From Henricia sp. BOLD:AAB3569 (Eukaryota > Echinodermata > Asteroidea > Spinulosida > Echinasteridae), in contig JBBELK010000636.1 of the NCBI GenBank assembly GCA_037783545.1, positions 372,001 through 436,000 of the forward strand: a stretch of 64,000 bases of DNA, given 5' to 3'. Positions 18,298 through 31,300 of the stretch are shown here, in pieces (positions within the stretch are counted from its first letter, which is position 1; each line of letters opens with the position of its first letter). A model generated the notes under the pieces. That model saw nothing but the letters and a program-made list of their open reading frames with translations, did not search any database and had not been told where the DNA came from. A program made the position numbers and the translations under genes.

Positions 18298-20325
18298 TAC
18301 AAAAAGTGTTGAAAGGTTGATTCTTGAACTCTTTTTGGTTTTCTTGAAAATGAGTGAAAAAGTTGCAGATCGAGTTGGTGTCCGCCTCATGTTTACGCAC
18401 ACTTCGCTGGCAATTTTTGTCATCCAATCCCATAATGCATTGAGAACGTCAATAAGGTTTATTTACCCAGATTAGCCTCACCTTGATCTAGGAACGTGAC
18501 AAAAACATTTAATTATTCTGTCGGTCGCACATCCTGGCACTTTTATGACCTGGTGTCGTTAGCTTCGTTACATCTTTTATGAAAATTTGCGAATGCCTAT
18601 TTCTTCTTAAAACGCGTGCAACTCCATCTACTTTATCGTCCTACTGAATACCTTAGTGAGTCGTCTGTCGTATCTCCAGTAGTCAACTTTGAAAAAGGAA
18701 ATATTTCCTAAAAAAGGCCTAAAATGTACATGTAAAACAAATGTCCGTCCCGGTTACGAGCGTATATTTGAAATTTGTACACGGGGTTTTTAGAAAGACA
18801 TGTTACACTATTTGTAACCCTTTTTGGGCCTAAGTTATCTTTTCAGAACAACTTAAACTTATTTTGAGACCAGACAAAAGCAAAGGTATTTTCTCGAAAA
18901 TAGTCCGTGTTGCCAAAATGCCCCCTTTACTGTGTACCCATGTACCGGTATGTTGTTTTTAGATATCATAAATGGGGAAATAATTACAAAAGTTGTTCTT
19001 TTTGATGTCCAAATCATTTGTTCACTTTCCTGTTGTGTGAACCCACAGCCTTCACGGCGTAATCATCTAGCATCGGTTGTCAGACGGATTCGAGTAGGAT
19101 TTGGCACACTCATAACATCGTCACTCATTGCATCACGGGGCATTGGATTTTGGTCAAGTTCGGCCGATAATCAGACAGGTATATTTCTTCTTTTTGGTTC
19201 TGCCTTGTGTTTTACTGTTGTTTTTAGAAAGCTAGTTGAAACTTGAAACGGTTCGTTATACTTGCCACAAAATGCAACAATTTTCTCAAAATCTGAAGTC
19301 TTGACCAGAGCCAAAGTATGTTGAATACAGTAAACATGGCCCTAGAAGTGCAGGAGCTCAGGGAGGCACATTAGCCAGAGTGTCGCACCCTGCCTCAGTG
19401 GCTCTCAGTGCAGTCAGCCTGGCCAGAAGAAATGTTCACAGGTAATGTATCGTCGGTGACACCACGAACTGACACGCAATGGCACTTCGGTGCTCGTCTA
19501 AGGTACAAAATGACGTCAGCTCGTAAATTGTGTTTTCACAAACTGACACCCAACATTTTTGTTTTCACGAACTGACACAGGTCTATTTAATGCTGTAACC
19601 GAACAGACGAACCGAACAGGGATTTTACCGAACTTGGCACTTCCGAACCAGACCGAACCGAACATTTCACTTAGTTCGGCTGTTCAGGAGTGTTTCACTT
19701 TGGATTTCACATATTTTTTTTAATTTTATTTTTTTAAAATTCAATGACTGCTTATGCTTGCTAAAGCGCTTCATGTTTTTAAAACCGGCGAACTTCATAT
19801 GCACTGTAAAAAGCAATTCCTGTGCCAAATCAGATTCGACATGCATGAATCCGTACCGACATGACTTCACGATCGATATCTACACAGACGTCGCTAGATC
19901 GATGCTCCATCGCCGCAACATGCCAGAGCCATAGAGTTACCGTGCAGTACCCATCTGCACAGTGTGCTGATAATTATCGTTTAATCGGAACGGTTTGATT
20001 GCAGAATTTTCTTGGACAGAATTTTTCGCACAACAATTGTGAAAAGTATTTTGACGGAAATCAATGAAGCCCTCTTACAGAAACACAGCGGGTACCGTAC
20101 TACAAACAATCGTCAGAAAATAAACACCGAAGGCTAGGAAAAAATACTATCACGATGGTTTGTACGTGGTACAAATCACAAAATACATGCACACCGCAAG
20201 TTCCGACAGTAGCGCCAAGCCCCGGCCGCAGATTCCGTTCAGTTTTCTAGGTCAAGTCTGAACCTAGTGCACATTTAGCAGGGAGACTTAATTTGTTTAT
20301 TCTTGACTGGAGCGGAAAGTTCAGC
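18298..20325. other. 2-kb unassigned region with small local repeats
   Basis: No gene or known element is supported. Two local patterns are visible. Three copies of CAC(G/A)AACTGACAC lie at 19463, 19537 and 19566. A cluster of ACCGAAC/CCGAAC motifs lies at about 19598-19665. The rest is ordinary AT-leaning sequence. Confidence 0.5.
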
Positions 20326-20816
20326 ATTAAAGGAGCATGTCCAGATCGCATTTTTGGACCCTCCCATTTTTCCCATGGGTGTTGAGATTTGTTGAGGTTT
20401 GTTCTCATTAGGCCCCAAAAAAAACTGTTTAGCGTAAGTTGAAGTGGATTGCAAGCAATAAAGTCAAGTTGACATGAAGCCAACCGGCATGTTTTTAATC
20501 GAAACGCAAAAAATAAAAAACATTTGATGCGCAGGGTTAAAAATGACGCGCGCGCTAACGCTAAACAGAGTTCTTTGCGCTCTCAATCCGTATTTTTAAG
20601 GATATCGTAAAAAAAAACACCAATGTTTTGTAAACTAATTTATCCATTTCTTAACGCAGGCAGTGATTACATGTAGGCTACACCAACCTTTTTGCTTCCA
20701 CATCCAAATTGGAGATTGTAAATTTCCTGTTTTCTTCCCATGGATAGCATTTTTTTATTATTGTTAGGGTCGAACAAAATCCAATTTCTTGAAAAATCTG
20801 AACAAGCTCCTTTAAT
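20326..20816 (-). mobile_element. TTAA-flanked MITE with ATTAAAGGAGC ends
   Basis: ATTAAAGGAGC (20326-20336) and GCTCCTTTAAT (20806-20816) are exact inverted copies; TTAA borders AGGAGC on both sides. The interior matches, in reverse, the degraded copy at 6600-6940. No coding capacity. Its ends resemble those at 2058 (AGGCACAG) and 9168 (AGGGCC). Confidence 0.75.
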
Positions 20817-20881
20817 ATTTGACCGGATAAATTCACCCCGAGGCTGTCCGTCCAAGCCATGGCAAACAGTGATCCTCTACA

Positions 20882-21004
20882 TTTTTCGACTCTTCCGAAA
20901 ATGCCTTAGAAATAATCCTAAATGAAAATTTACCATATCCCCACCTCATTTTGGCAGATTTCAGAACTTTCTTTTTTTCCAGGACCGGGGTCATCGGCGC
21001 CGAC
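20882..21004 (+). repeat. isolated edge monomer of the 149-bp satellite
   Basis: One truncated unit from TCGACTCTTCC to GGCGCCGAC. It has edge variants (TTACCATATCCCCACCTC, CAGAACTTTC) and stands apart from the main array because of the insertion at 21005-21978. Confidence 0.9.
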
Positions 21005-21978
21005 AATACGAAAAGTCATTTTCCCAACGTGTGCGAGGTCACCTCCCTAGGAACTGCGAGAGGTCCCGGGTTCGATTCCCGGACAAGCCCACAATTATGT
21101 TACGTGACGACGGAGTCGGATATACTCGATCCCAAAGTCACGGCAGAAAGTATTTATAAATATTCTCACAGTTTTTGAATTTGACCACTGTACAGAAAAA
21201 AATACGATTTTGAGTTATTTATTAACGAACTTAACATTTACATGCGTTTTAACTTAGCAATTAGCTCGGGTATGTTAAGCTCATTTCTTAATTCAAATAA
21301 TGGCAAAACGTAAATCAAGGCAGAGCTAAACAAGTGTTTGCAAGCAAGGCGAGTAAAGCAATTAAGCAAGATATACATGTAGGTTAATTAAGCTTAGCAA
21401 ATTAAAATGAATAGCAGTACAGGATTAAATCATGATAAAGCGAGACCACCAAAATAGCATGCAATTAGATAAAAGTATAGGGTGGTAAATATTATATCCG
21501 GCCGAATATAATTACCTTACTTTTCACGATGAACAGAAAACAGGATAGGCCCGCCCCGGTTAATGTCCCATAACCGCAGTGCAACCCACGGGCCAACGTC
21601 TCATGCGGCACATCGGGAGGATGCTAGATGACAACCACCAGGTAGGGTCGACCAGGCAGGAGGAAACACGGCCACGACAGCACAAGGTAGAGTGTCAGCA
21701 CGGGTCGTCCGTCCGGTCCCGACACCACACCGGTAGCGATGACAAGGGTAGACTAATGGTGGAGACGTTGGTCCAAAGCTGCACCGCGATTACAGTGTAC
21801 GTTCGCCAGCATCGGATACTGAGGCACTAACCCCGAGGAACGCGATTGCCGGGCCTTATATTGGTTTCACCCACGCGTGCCCAATTGAGCATAACAATGC
21901 ACAGGAAAATTTAAGGAATGTTACCCAAGGTGGGAATGTTGGCAAGATGGTACCATTGTCCAATCTCGCTTTGTAACA
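21005..21978. mobile_element. 974-bp insertion in the satellite, flanked by an 8-bp duplication
   Basis: The monomer reads up to GCGCCGAC (20997-21004), and the array resumes with GCGCCGAC (21979-21986). The consensus monomer holds this octamer once, so it looks like an 8-bp target duplication. The insert has no clear terminal inverted repeats and no long open frame with a domain. It carries a tRNA-like 3' half at 21041-21090 and a GC-rich stretch at 21540-21850. An 8-bp duplication is typical of hAT-type DNA transposons. A SINE- or LTR-type origin is suggested instead by the tRNA part. Unresolved. Confidence 0.6.
21041..21090 (+). pseudogene. tRNA-Pro-like 3' half
   Basis: TGCGAGAGGTC is followed by a perfect T-arm, CCGGG-TTCGATT-CCCGG, and an acceptor strand ACAAGCCC. 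The order and bases resemble the 3' half of tRNA-Pro(AGG), with CTAGG at the anticodon position. The 5' half (acceptor 5' strand, D-arm, A box) is absent and the anticodon stem does not pair. It is therefore a fragment: SINE head, pseudogene, or primer-derived sequence next to an LTR. Confidence 0.6.
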
Positions 21979-24900
21979 GCGCCGACAGGTCCGGTCCTTA
22001 CAAACTTTACAAAAAATCGACTCTTCCGAAAATGCCTTAAAAATACATGTAATCCTAAATGAAAATTTAGCATATCCCCAACTCATTTTGGAAGAATTCA
22101 GGACTTTCTTTTTTTCCAGGACCGGGGTCATCGGCGCCGACAGGTCTGGTCCTTAAAAAATTTACAAAAAATTGACTCTTCCGAAAATGCCTTAGAAATA
22201 ATCCTAAATGAAAAGTTAGCATATACCCACCTCATTTTGGAAAATTTCAGGACTTTCTTTTTTTCCAGGACCGGGGTCATCGGCGCCGACAGGTCCGGTC
22301 CCTACAAAAGTTTTAGAAAATCGACTCTTCCGAAAATGCCTTAGAAATAATCCTAAATGAAAAGTTAGCATATCCACAACTCATTTTGGCAGATTTCAGG
22401 ACTTTCTTTTTTTCCAGGACCGGGGTCATCGGCGCCGACAGGTCCGGTCCTTACAAAATTGACAAAAAATCGACTCTTCCGAAAATGCCTTAGAAATAAT
22501 CCTAAATGAAAATTTAGCATATCCCCACCTCATTTTGGCAGATTTCAGGACTTTCTTTTTTTCCAGGACCGGGGTCATCGGCGCCGACAGGTCCGGTCCT
22601 TACAAAATTGACAAAAAATTGACTCTTCCAAAAATGCCTTAGAAATAATCCTAAATGAAAATTTAGCATATCCCCACCTCATTTTGGCAGATTTCAGGAC
22701 TGTCTTTTTTTCCAGGACCGGGGTCATCGGCGCCGACAGGTCCGGTCCTTAAATTTACAAAAAATCGACTCTTCCGAAAATGCCTTAGAAATAATCCTAA
22801 ATGAAAATTTACCATATCCCCAACTCATTTTGGCAGATTTCAGGACTTTCTTTTTTTCCAGGACCGGGGTCATCGGTGCCGAAAGGTCCGGTCCTTACAA
22901 AATTTACAAAAAATTGACTCTTCCGAAAATGCCTTAGAAATAATCCTAAATGAAAATTTAGCATATATCCACAACTCATTTTGGCAGATTTCAGGACTTT
23001 ATTTTTTTGCAGGACCGGGGTCATCGGCGCCGACAGGTCCGGTCCTTACAAAATTTACAAAAAATTGACTCTTCCGAAAATGCCTTAGAAATAATCCTAA
23101 ATGAAAATTTAGCATATCCACAACTCATTTTGGCAGATTTCAGGACTTTCTTTTTTTCCTGGACCGGGGTCATCGGCGCCGACAGGTACGGTCCTTACAA
23201 AATTTACAAAAAATTGACTCTTTCGAAAATGCCTTAGAAATAATCCTGAATGAAAATTTAGCATATCCACAACTCATTTTGGCAGATTTCAGGACTTTCT
23301 TTTTTTGCAGGACCGGGGTCATCGGCGCCGACAGGTACGGTCCTTACAAAATTTACAAAAAATCGACTCTTCCGAAAATGCCTTAGAAATAATCCTAAAT
23401 AAAAATTTAGCATATCCACAACTCATTTTGGCAGATTTCAGGACTTTCTTTTTTTCCAGGACCAGGATCATCGGCGCCGACAGGTACGGTCCTTACAAAA
23501 TTTCAAAAAAATGGACTCTTCCGAAAATGCCTTAGAAATAATCCTAAATGAAAATTTAGCATATCCACAACTCATTTTGGCAGATTTCAGGACTTTCTTT
23601 TTTTGCAGGACCGGGGTCATCGGCACCGACAGGTCCGGTCCTTACAAAATTTACAAAAAATTGACTTTTCCGAAAATGTCTCAAAAATAATCCTAAATGA
23701 AAATTTAGCGTATCCTCAACTCATTTTGGCAGATTTCAGGACTTTCTTTTTTTGCAGGACCGGGGTCATCGGCGCCGACAGGTACGGTCCTTACAAAATT
23801 TACAAAAAATTGACTCTTCCGAAAATGCCTTAGAAATAATCCTAAATGAAAATTTAGCATATCCACAACTCATTTTGGCAGATTTCAGGACTTTCTTTTT
23901 TTGCAGGACCGGGGTCATCGGCGCCGACAGGTCTGGTCCTTACAAAATTTACAAAAAATCGACTCTTCCGAAAATGTCTCAAAAATGATCCTAAATGAAA
24001 ATTTAGCATATCCCCAACTCATTTTGGCAGATTTCAGGACTTTCTTTTTTTGTAGGACCGGGGTCATCGGCGCCGACAGGTCCGGTCCTTAAAAAATTTA
24101 CAAAAAATCGACTCTTCCGAAAATGTCTCAAAAATAATCCTAAATGAAAATTTAGCATATCCACAACTCATTTTGGCAGATTTCAGGACTTTCTTTTTTT
24201 CCAGGACCGGGATCATCGGCGTCGACAGGTACGGTCCTTACAAAATTTCCAAAAAATTGACTTTTCCGAAAATGTCTCAAAAATAATCCTAAATGAAAAT
24301 TTAGCATATCCCCAACTCATTTTGGCAGATTTCAGGACTTTCTTTTCTTGCAGGACCGGGGTCATCGGCGCCGACAGGTACGGTCCTTACAAAATTTAAA
24401 AAAAATCGACTCTTCCGAAAATGCCTTAGAAATAATCCTAAATGAAAATTTAGCATATATCCACAACTCATTTTGGCAGATTTCAGGACTTTCTTTTTTT
24501 GTAGGACCGGGGTCATCGGCGCCGACAGGTCCGGTCCTTACAAAATTTACAAAAAATCGACTCTTCCGAAAATGTCTCAAAAATGATCCTAAATGAAAAT
24601 TTAGCATATCCCCAACTCATTTTGGCAGATTTCAGGACTTTCTTTTTTTGTAGGACCGGGGTCATCGGCGCCGACAGGTCCGGTCCTTACAAAATTTACA
24701 AAAAATCGACTCTTCCGAAAATGCCTTAGAAATAATCCTAAATGAAAAGTTAGCATATCCCCACCTCATTTTGGCAGATTTCAGGACTTTCTTTTTTTCC
24801 AGGACCGGGGTCATTGGCGCCGACAGGTCCGGTCCTTACAAAATTTACAAAAAATCGACTCTTCCGAAAATGCCTTACAAATAATCCTAAATGAAAAGTC

Positions 24901-25393
24901 AGCATATCCCCAACTCATTTTGGCAGATTTCAGGACTTTCTTTTTTTCCAGGACCGGGGGTCATCGGCGCCGACAGGTCCGGTCCTTACAAAATTGACAA
25001 AAAATCGACTCTTCCGAAAATGCCTTAGAAATAATCCTAAATGAAAATTTAGCATATCCCCACCTCATTTTGGCAGATTTCAGGACTTTCTTTTTTTGCA
25101 GGACCGGGGTCATCGGCGCCGACAGGTCCGGTCCTTAAAAAATTTACAAAAAATCGACTCTTCCGAAAATGTCTCAAAAATAATCCTAAATGAAAATTTA
25201 GCATATCCCCAACTCATTTTGGCAGATTTCAGGACTTTCTTTTTTTGCAGGACCGGGGTCATCGGCGCCGACAGGTACGGTCCTTACAAAATTTCAAAAA
25301 AATGGACTCTTCCGAAAATGCCTTAGAAATAATCCTAAATGAAAATTTAGCATATCCACAACTCATTTTGGCAGATTTCAGGACTTTCTTTTT

Positions 25394-28300
25394 TTGCAGG
25401 ACCGGGGTCATCGGCACCGACAGGTCCGGTCCTTACAAAATTTACAAAAAATTGACTTTTCCGAAAATGTCTCAAAAATAATCCTAAATGAAAATTTAGC
25501 GTATCCTCAACTCATTTTGGCAGATTTCAGGACTTTCTTTTTTTGCAGGACCGGGGTCATCGGCGCCGACAGGTACGGTCCTTACAAAATTTACAAAAAA
25601 TGGACTCTTCCGAAAATGCCTTAGAAATAATCCTAAATGAAAATTTAGCATATCCACAACTCATTTTGGCAGATTTCAGGACTTTCTTTTTTTGCAGGAC
25701 CGGGGTCATCGGCGCCGACAGGTCTGGTCCTTACAAAATTTACAAAAAATCGACTCTTCCGAAAATGTCTCAAAAATGATCCTAAATGAAAATTTAGCAT
25801 ATCCCCAACTCATTTTGGCAGATTTCAGGACTTTCTTTTTTTGTAGGACCGGGGTCATCGGCGCCGACAGGTCCGGTCCTTACAAAATTTACAAAAAATT
25901 GACTTTTCCGAAAATGTCTCAAAAATAATCCTAAATGAAAATTTAGCATATCCCCAACTCATTTTGGCAGATTTCAGGACTTTCTTTTTTTCCAGGACCG
26001 GGGTCATCGGCGCCGACAGGTACGGTCCTTACAAAATTTACAAAAAATTTACTCTTCCGAAAATGCCTTAGAAATAATCCTAAATGAAAATTTAGCATAT
26101 CCCCAACTCATTTTGGCAGATTTCAGGACTTTCTTTTTTTGTAGGACCGGGGTCATCGGCGCCGACAGGTCCGGTCCTTAAAAAATTTACAAAAAATTGA
26201 CTCTTCCGAAAATGTCTCAAAAATAATCCTAAATGAAAATTTAGCATATCCCCAACTCATTTTGGCAGATTTCAGGACTTTCTTTTTTTGCAGGACCGGG
26301 GTCATCGGCGCCGACAGGTACGGTCCTTACAAAATTTCCAAAAAATTGACCTTTCCGAAAATGTCTCAAAAATAATCCTAAATGAAAATTTAGCATATCC
26401 CCAACTCATTTTGGCAGATTTCAGGACTTTCTTTTCTTGCAGGACCGGGGTCATCGGCGCCGACAGGTACGGTCCTTACAAAATTTTAAAAAAATCGACT
26501 CTTCCGAAAATGCCTTAGAAATAATCCTAAATGAAAATTTAGCATATATCCACAACTCATTTTGGCAGATTTCAGGACTTTCTTTTTTTGTAGGACCGGG
26601 GTCATCGGCGCCGACAGGTCCGGTCCTTAAAAAATTTACAAAAAATTGACTCTTCCGAAAATGTCTCAAAAATAATCCTAAATGAAAATTTAGCATATCC
26701 CCAACTCATTTTGGCAGATTTCAGGACTTTCTTTTTTTGCAGGACCGGGGTCATCGGCGCCGACAGGTACGGTCCTTACAAAATTTCCAAAAAATTGACC
26801 TTTCCGAAAATGTCTCAAAAATAATCCTAAATGAAAATTTAGCATATCCCCAACTCATTTTGGCAGATTTCAGGACTTTCTTTTCTTGCAGGACCGGGGT
26901 CATCGGCGCCGACAGGTACGGTCCTTACAAAATTTACAAAAAATTGACTCTTCCGAAAATGCCTTAGAAATAATCCTAAATGAAAATTTAGCATATCCAC
27001 AACTCATTTTGGCAGATTTCAGGACTTTCTTTTTTTCCAGGACCGGGGTCATTGGCGCCGACAGGTCCGGTCCTTACAAAATTTACAAAAAATCGACTCT
27101 TCCGAAAATGCCTTAGAAATAATCCTAAATGAAAAGTTAGCATATCCCCACCTCATTTTGGCAGATTTCAGGACTTTCTTTTTTTGCAGGACCGGGGTCA
27201 TCGGCGCCGACAGGTACGGTCCTTACAAAATTTACAAAAAATTGACTCTTCCGAAAATGCCTTAGAAATAATCCTAAATGAAAATTTAGCATATCCACAA
27301 CTCATTTTGGCAGATTTCAGGACTTTCTTTTTTTGCAGGACCGGGGTCATCGGCGCCGACAGGTCTGGTCCTTACAAAATTTACAAAAAATTGACCTTTC
27401 CGAAAATGTCTCAAAAATAATCCTAAATGAAAATTTAGCATATCCCCAACTCATTTTGGCAGATTTCAGGACTTTCTTTTCTTGCAGGACCGGGGTCATC
27501 GGCGCCGACAGGTACGGTCCTTACAAAATTTTAAAAAAATCGACTCTTCCGAAAATGCCTTAGAAATAATCCTAAATGAAAATTTAGCATATATCCACAA
27601 CTCATTTTGGCAGATTTCAGGACTTTCTTTTTTTGTAGGACCGGGGTCATCGGCGCCGACAGGTCCGGTCCTTAAAAAATTTACAAAAAATTGACTCTTC
27701 CGAAAATGTCTCAAAAATAATCCTAAATGAAAATTTAGCATATCCCCAACTCATTTTGGCAGATTTCAGGACTTTCTTTTTTTGCAGGACCGGGGTCATC
27801 GGCGCCGAAAGGTACGGTCCTTACAAAATTTCCAAAAAATTGACCTTTCCGAAAATGTCTCAAAAATAATCCTAAATGAAAATTTAGCATATCCCCAACT
27901 CATTTTGGCAGATTTCAGGACTTTCTTTTCTTGCAGGACCGGGGTCATCGGCGCCGACAGGTACGGTCCTTACAAAATTTACAAAAAATTGACTCTTCCG
28001 AAAATGCCTTAGAAATAATCCTAAATGAAAATTTAGCATATCCACAACTCATTTTGGCAGATTTCAGGACTTTCTTTTTTTCCAGGACCGGGGTCATTGG
28101 CGCCGACAGGTCCGGTCCTTACAAAATTTACAAAAAATCGACTCTTCCGAAAATGCCTTAGAAATAATCCTAAATGAAAAGTTAGCATATCCCCACCTCA
28201 TTTTGGCAGATTTCAGGACTTTCTTTTTTTGCAGGACCGGGGTCATCGGCGCCGACAGGTACGGTCCTTACAAAATTTACAAAAAATTGACTCTTCCGAA

Positions 28301-31300
28301 AATGCCTTAGAAATAATCCTAAATGAAAATTTAGCATATCCACAACTCATTTTGGCAGATTTCAGGACTTTCTTTTTTTGCAGGACCGGGGTCATCGGCG
28401 CCGACAGGTCTGGTCCTTACAAAATTTACAAAAAATCGACTCTTCCGAAAATGTCTCAAAAATGATCCTAAATGAAAATTTAGCATATCCCCAACTCATT
28501 TTGGCAGATTTCAGGACTTTCTTTTTTTGTAGGACCGGGGTCATCGGCGCCGACAGGTCCGGTCCTTAAAAAATTTACAAAAAATCGACTCTTCCGAAAA
28601 TGTCTCAAAAATAATCCTAAATGAAAATTTAGCATATCCACAACTCATTTTGGCAGATTTCAGGACTTTCTTTTTTTCCAGGACCGGGATCATCGGCGCC
28701 GACAGGTACGGTCCTTACAAAATTTCCAAAAAATTGACTTTTCCGAAAATGTCTCAAAAATAATCCTAAATGAAAATTTAGCATATCCCCAACTCATTTT
28801 GGCAGATTTCAGGACTTTCTTTTCTTGCAGGACCGGGGTCATCGGCGCCGACAGGTACGGTCCTTACAAAATTAAAAAAAAATTGACTCTTCCGAAAATG
28901 CCTTAGAAATAATCCTAAATGAAAATTTAGCATATATCCACAACTCATTTTGGCAGATTTCAGGACTTTCTTTTTTTGTAGGACCGGGGTCATCGGCGCC
29001 GACAGGTCCGGTCCTTACAAAATTTACAAAAAATTGACTCTTCCGAAAATGTCTCAAAAATGATCCTAAATGAAAATTTAGCATATCCCCAACTCATTTT
29101 GGCAGATTTCAGGACTTTCTTTTTTTGTAGGACCGGGGTCATCGGCGCCGACAGGTCCGGTCCTTACAAAATTTACAAAAAATCGACTCTTCCGAAAATG
29201 CCTTAGAAATAATCCTAAATGAAAAGTTAGCATATCCCCACCTCATTTTGGCAGATTTCAGGACTTTCTTTTTTTCCAGGACCAGGGTCATTGGCGCCGA
29301 CAGGTACGGTCCTTACAAAATTTAAAAAAAATCGACTCTTCCGAAAATGCCTTAGAAATAATCCTAAATGAAAATTTAGCATATATCCACAACTCATTTT
29401 GGCAGATTTCAGGATTTTCTTTTTTTGTAGGACCGGGGTCATCGGCGCCGACAGGTCCGGTCCTTACAAAATTTACAAAAAATCGACTCTTCCGAAAATG
29501 TCTCAAAAATGATCCTAAATGAAAATTTAGCATATCCCCAACTCATTTTGGCAGATTTCAGGACTTTCTTTTTTTGTAGGACCGGGGTCATCGGCGCCGA
29601 CAGGTCCGGTCCTTACAAAATTTACAAAAAATCGACTCTTCCGAAAATGCCTTAGAAATAATCCTAAATGAAAAGTTAGCATATCCCCACCTCATTTTGG
29701 CAGATTTCAGGACTTTCTTTTTTTGTAGGACCGGGGTCATCGGCGCCGACAGGTCCGGTCCTTACAAAATTTACAAAAAATCGACTCTTCCGAAAATGCC
29801 TTAGAAATAATCCTAAATGAAAAGTTAGCATATCCCCACCTCATTTTGGCAGATTTCAGGACTTTCTTTTTTTCCAGGACCGGGGTCATTGGCGCCGACA
29901 GGTCCGGTCCTTACAAAATTTACAAAAAATCGACTCTTCCGAAAATGCCTTACAAATAATCCTAAATGAAAAGTCAGCATATCCCCAACTCATTTTGGCA
30001 GATTTCAGGACTTTCTTTTTTTCCAGGACCGGGGTCATCGGCGCCGACAGGTCCGGTCCTTACAAAATTGACAAAAAATCGACTCTTCCGAAAATGCCTT
30101 AGAAATAATCCTAAATGAAAATTTAGCATATCCCCACCTCATTTTGGCAGATTTCAGGACTTTCTTTTTTTGCAGGACCGGGGTCATCGGCGCCGACAGG
30201 TCCGGTCCTTAAAAAATTTACAAAAAATCGACTCTTCCGAAAATGTCTCAAAAATAATCCTAAATGAAAATTTAGCATATCCCCAACTCATTTTGGCAGA
30301 TTTCAGGACTTTCTTTTTTTGCAGGACCGGGGTCATCGGCGCCGACAGGTACGGTCCTTACAAAATTTACAAAAAATTGACTCTTCCGAAAATGCCTTAG
30401 AAATAATCCTAAATGAAAATTTAGCATATCCCCAACTCATTTTGGCAGATTTCAGGACTTTCTTTTTTTGTAGGACCGGGGTCATCGGCGCCGACAGGTC
30501 CGGTCCTTACAAAATTTACAAAAAATCGACTCTTCCGAAAATGTCTCAAAAATGATCCTAAATGAAAATTTAGCATATCCCCAACTCATTTTGGCAGATT
30601 TCAGGACTTTCTTTTTTTGTAGGACCGGGGTCATCGGCGCCGACAGGTCCGGTCCTTAAAAAATTTACAAAAAATTGACTCTTCCGAAAATGTCTCAAAA
30701 ATAATCCTAAATGAAAATTTAGCATATCCCCAACTCATTTTGGCAGATTTCAGGACTTTCTTTTTTTGCAGGACCGGGGTCATCGGCGCCGACAGGTACG
30801 GTCCTTACAAAATTTACAAAAAATCGACTCTTCCGAAAATGCCTTAGAAATAATCCTAAATAAAAATTTAGCATATCCACAACTCATTTTGGCAGATTTC
30901 AGGACTTTCTTTTTTTCCAGGACCGGGATCATCGGCGCCGACAGGTCCGGTCCTTACAAAATTTCAAAAAAATGGACTCTTCCGAAAATGCCTTAGAAAT
31001 AATCCTAAATGAAAATTTAGCATATCCACAACTCATTTTGGCAGATTTCAGGACTTTCTTTTTTTGCAGGACCGGGGTCATCGGCACCGACAGGTCCGGT
31101 CCTTACAAAATTTACAAAAAATTGACTTTTCCGAAAATGTCTCAAAAATAATCCTAAATGAAAATTTAGCGTATCCTCAACTCATTTTGGCAGATTTCAG
31201 GACTTTCTTTTTTTGCAGGACCGGGGTCATCGGCGCCGACAGGTACGGTCCTTACAAAATTTACAAAAAATGGACTCTTCCGAAAATGCCTTAGAAATAA

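Noticed and set aside
18932-19246. 104-codon forward open frame
   Set aside because: No recognisable domain, no neighbouring exons, and no support beyond being open.
21041-21090. Intact tRNA gene
   Set aside because: Only the T-arm and acceptor 3' strand are recognisable; there is no D-arm, A box or paired anticodon stem.
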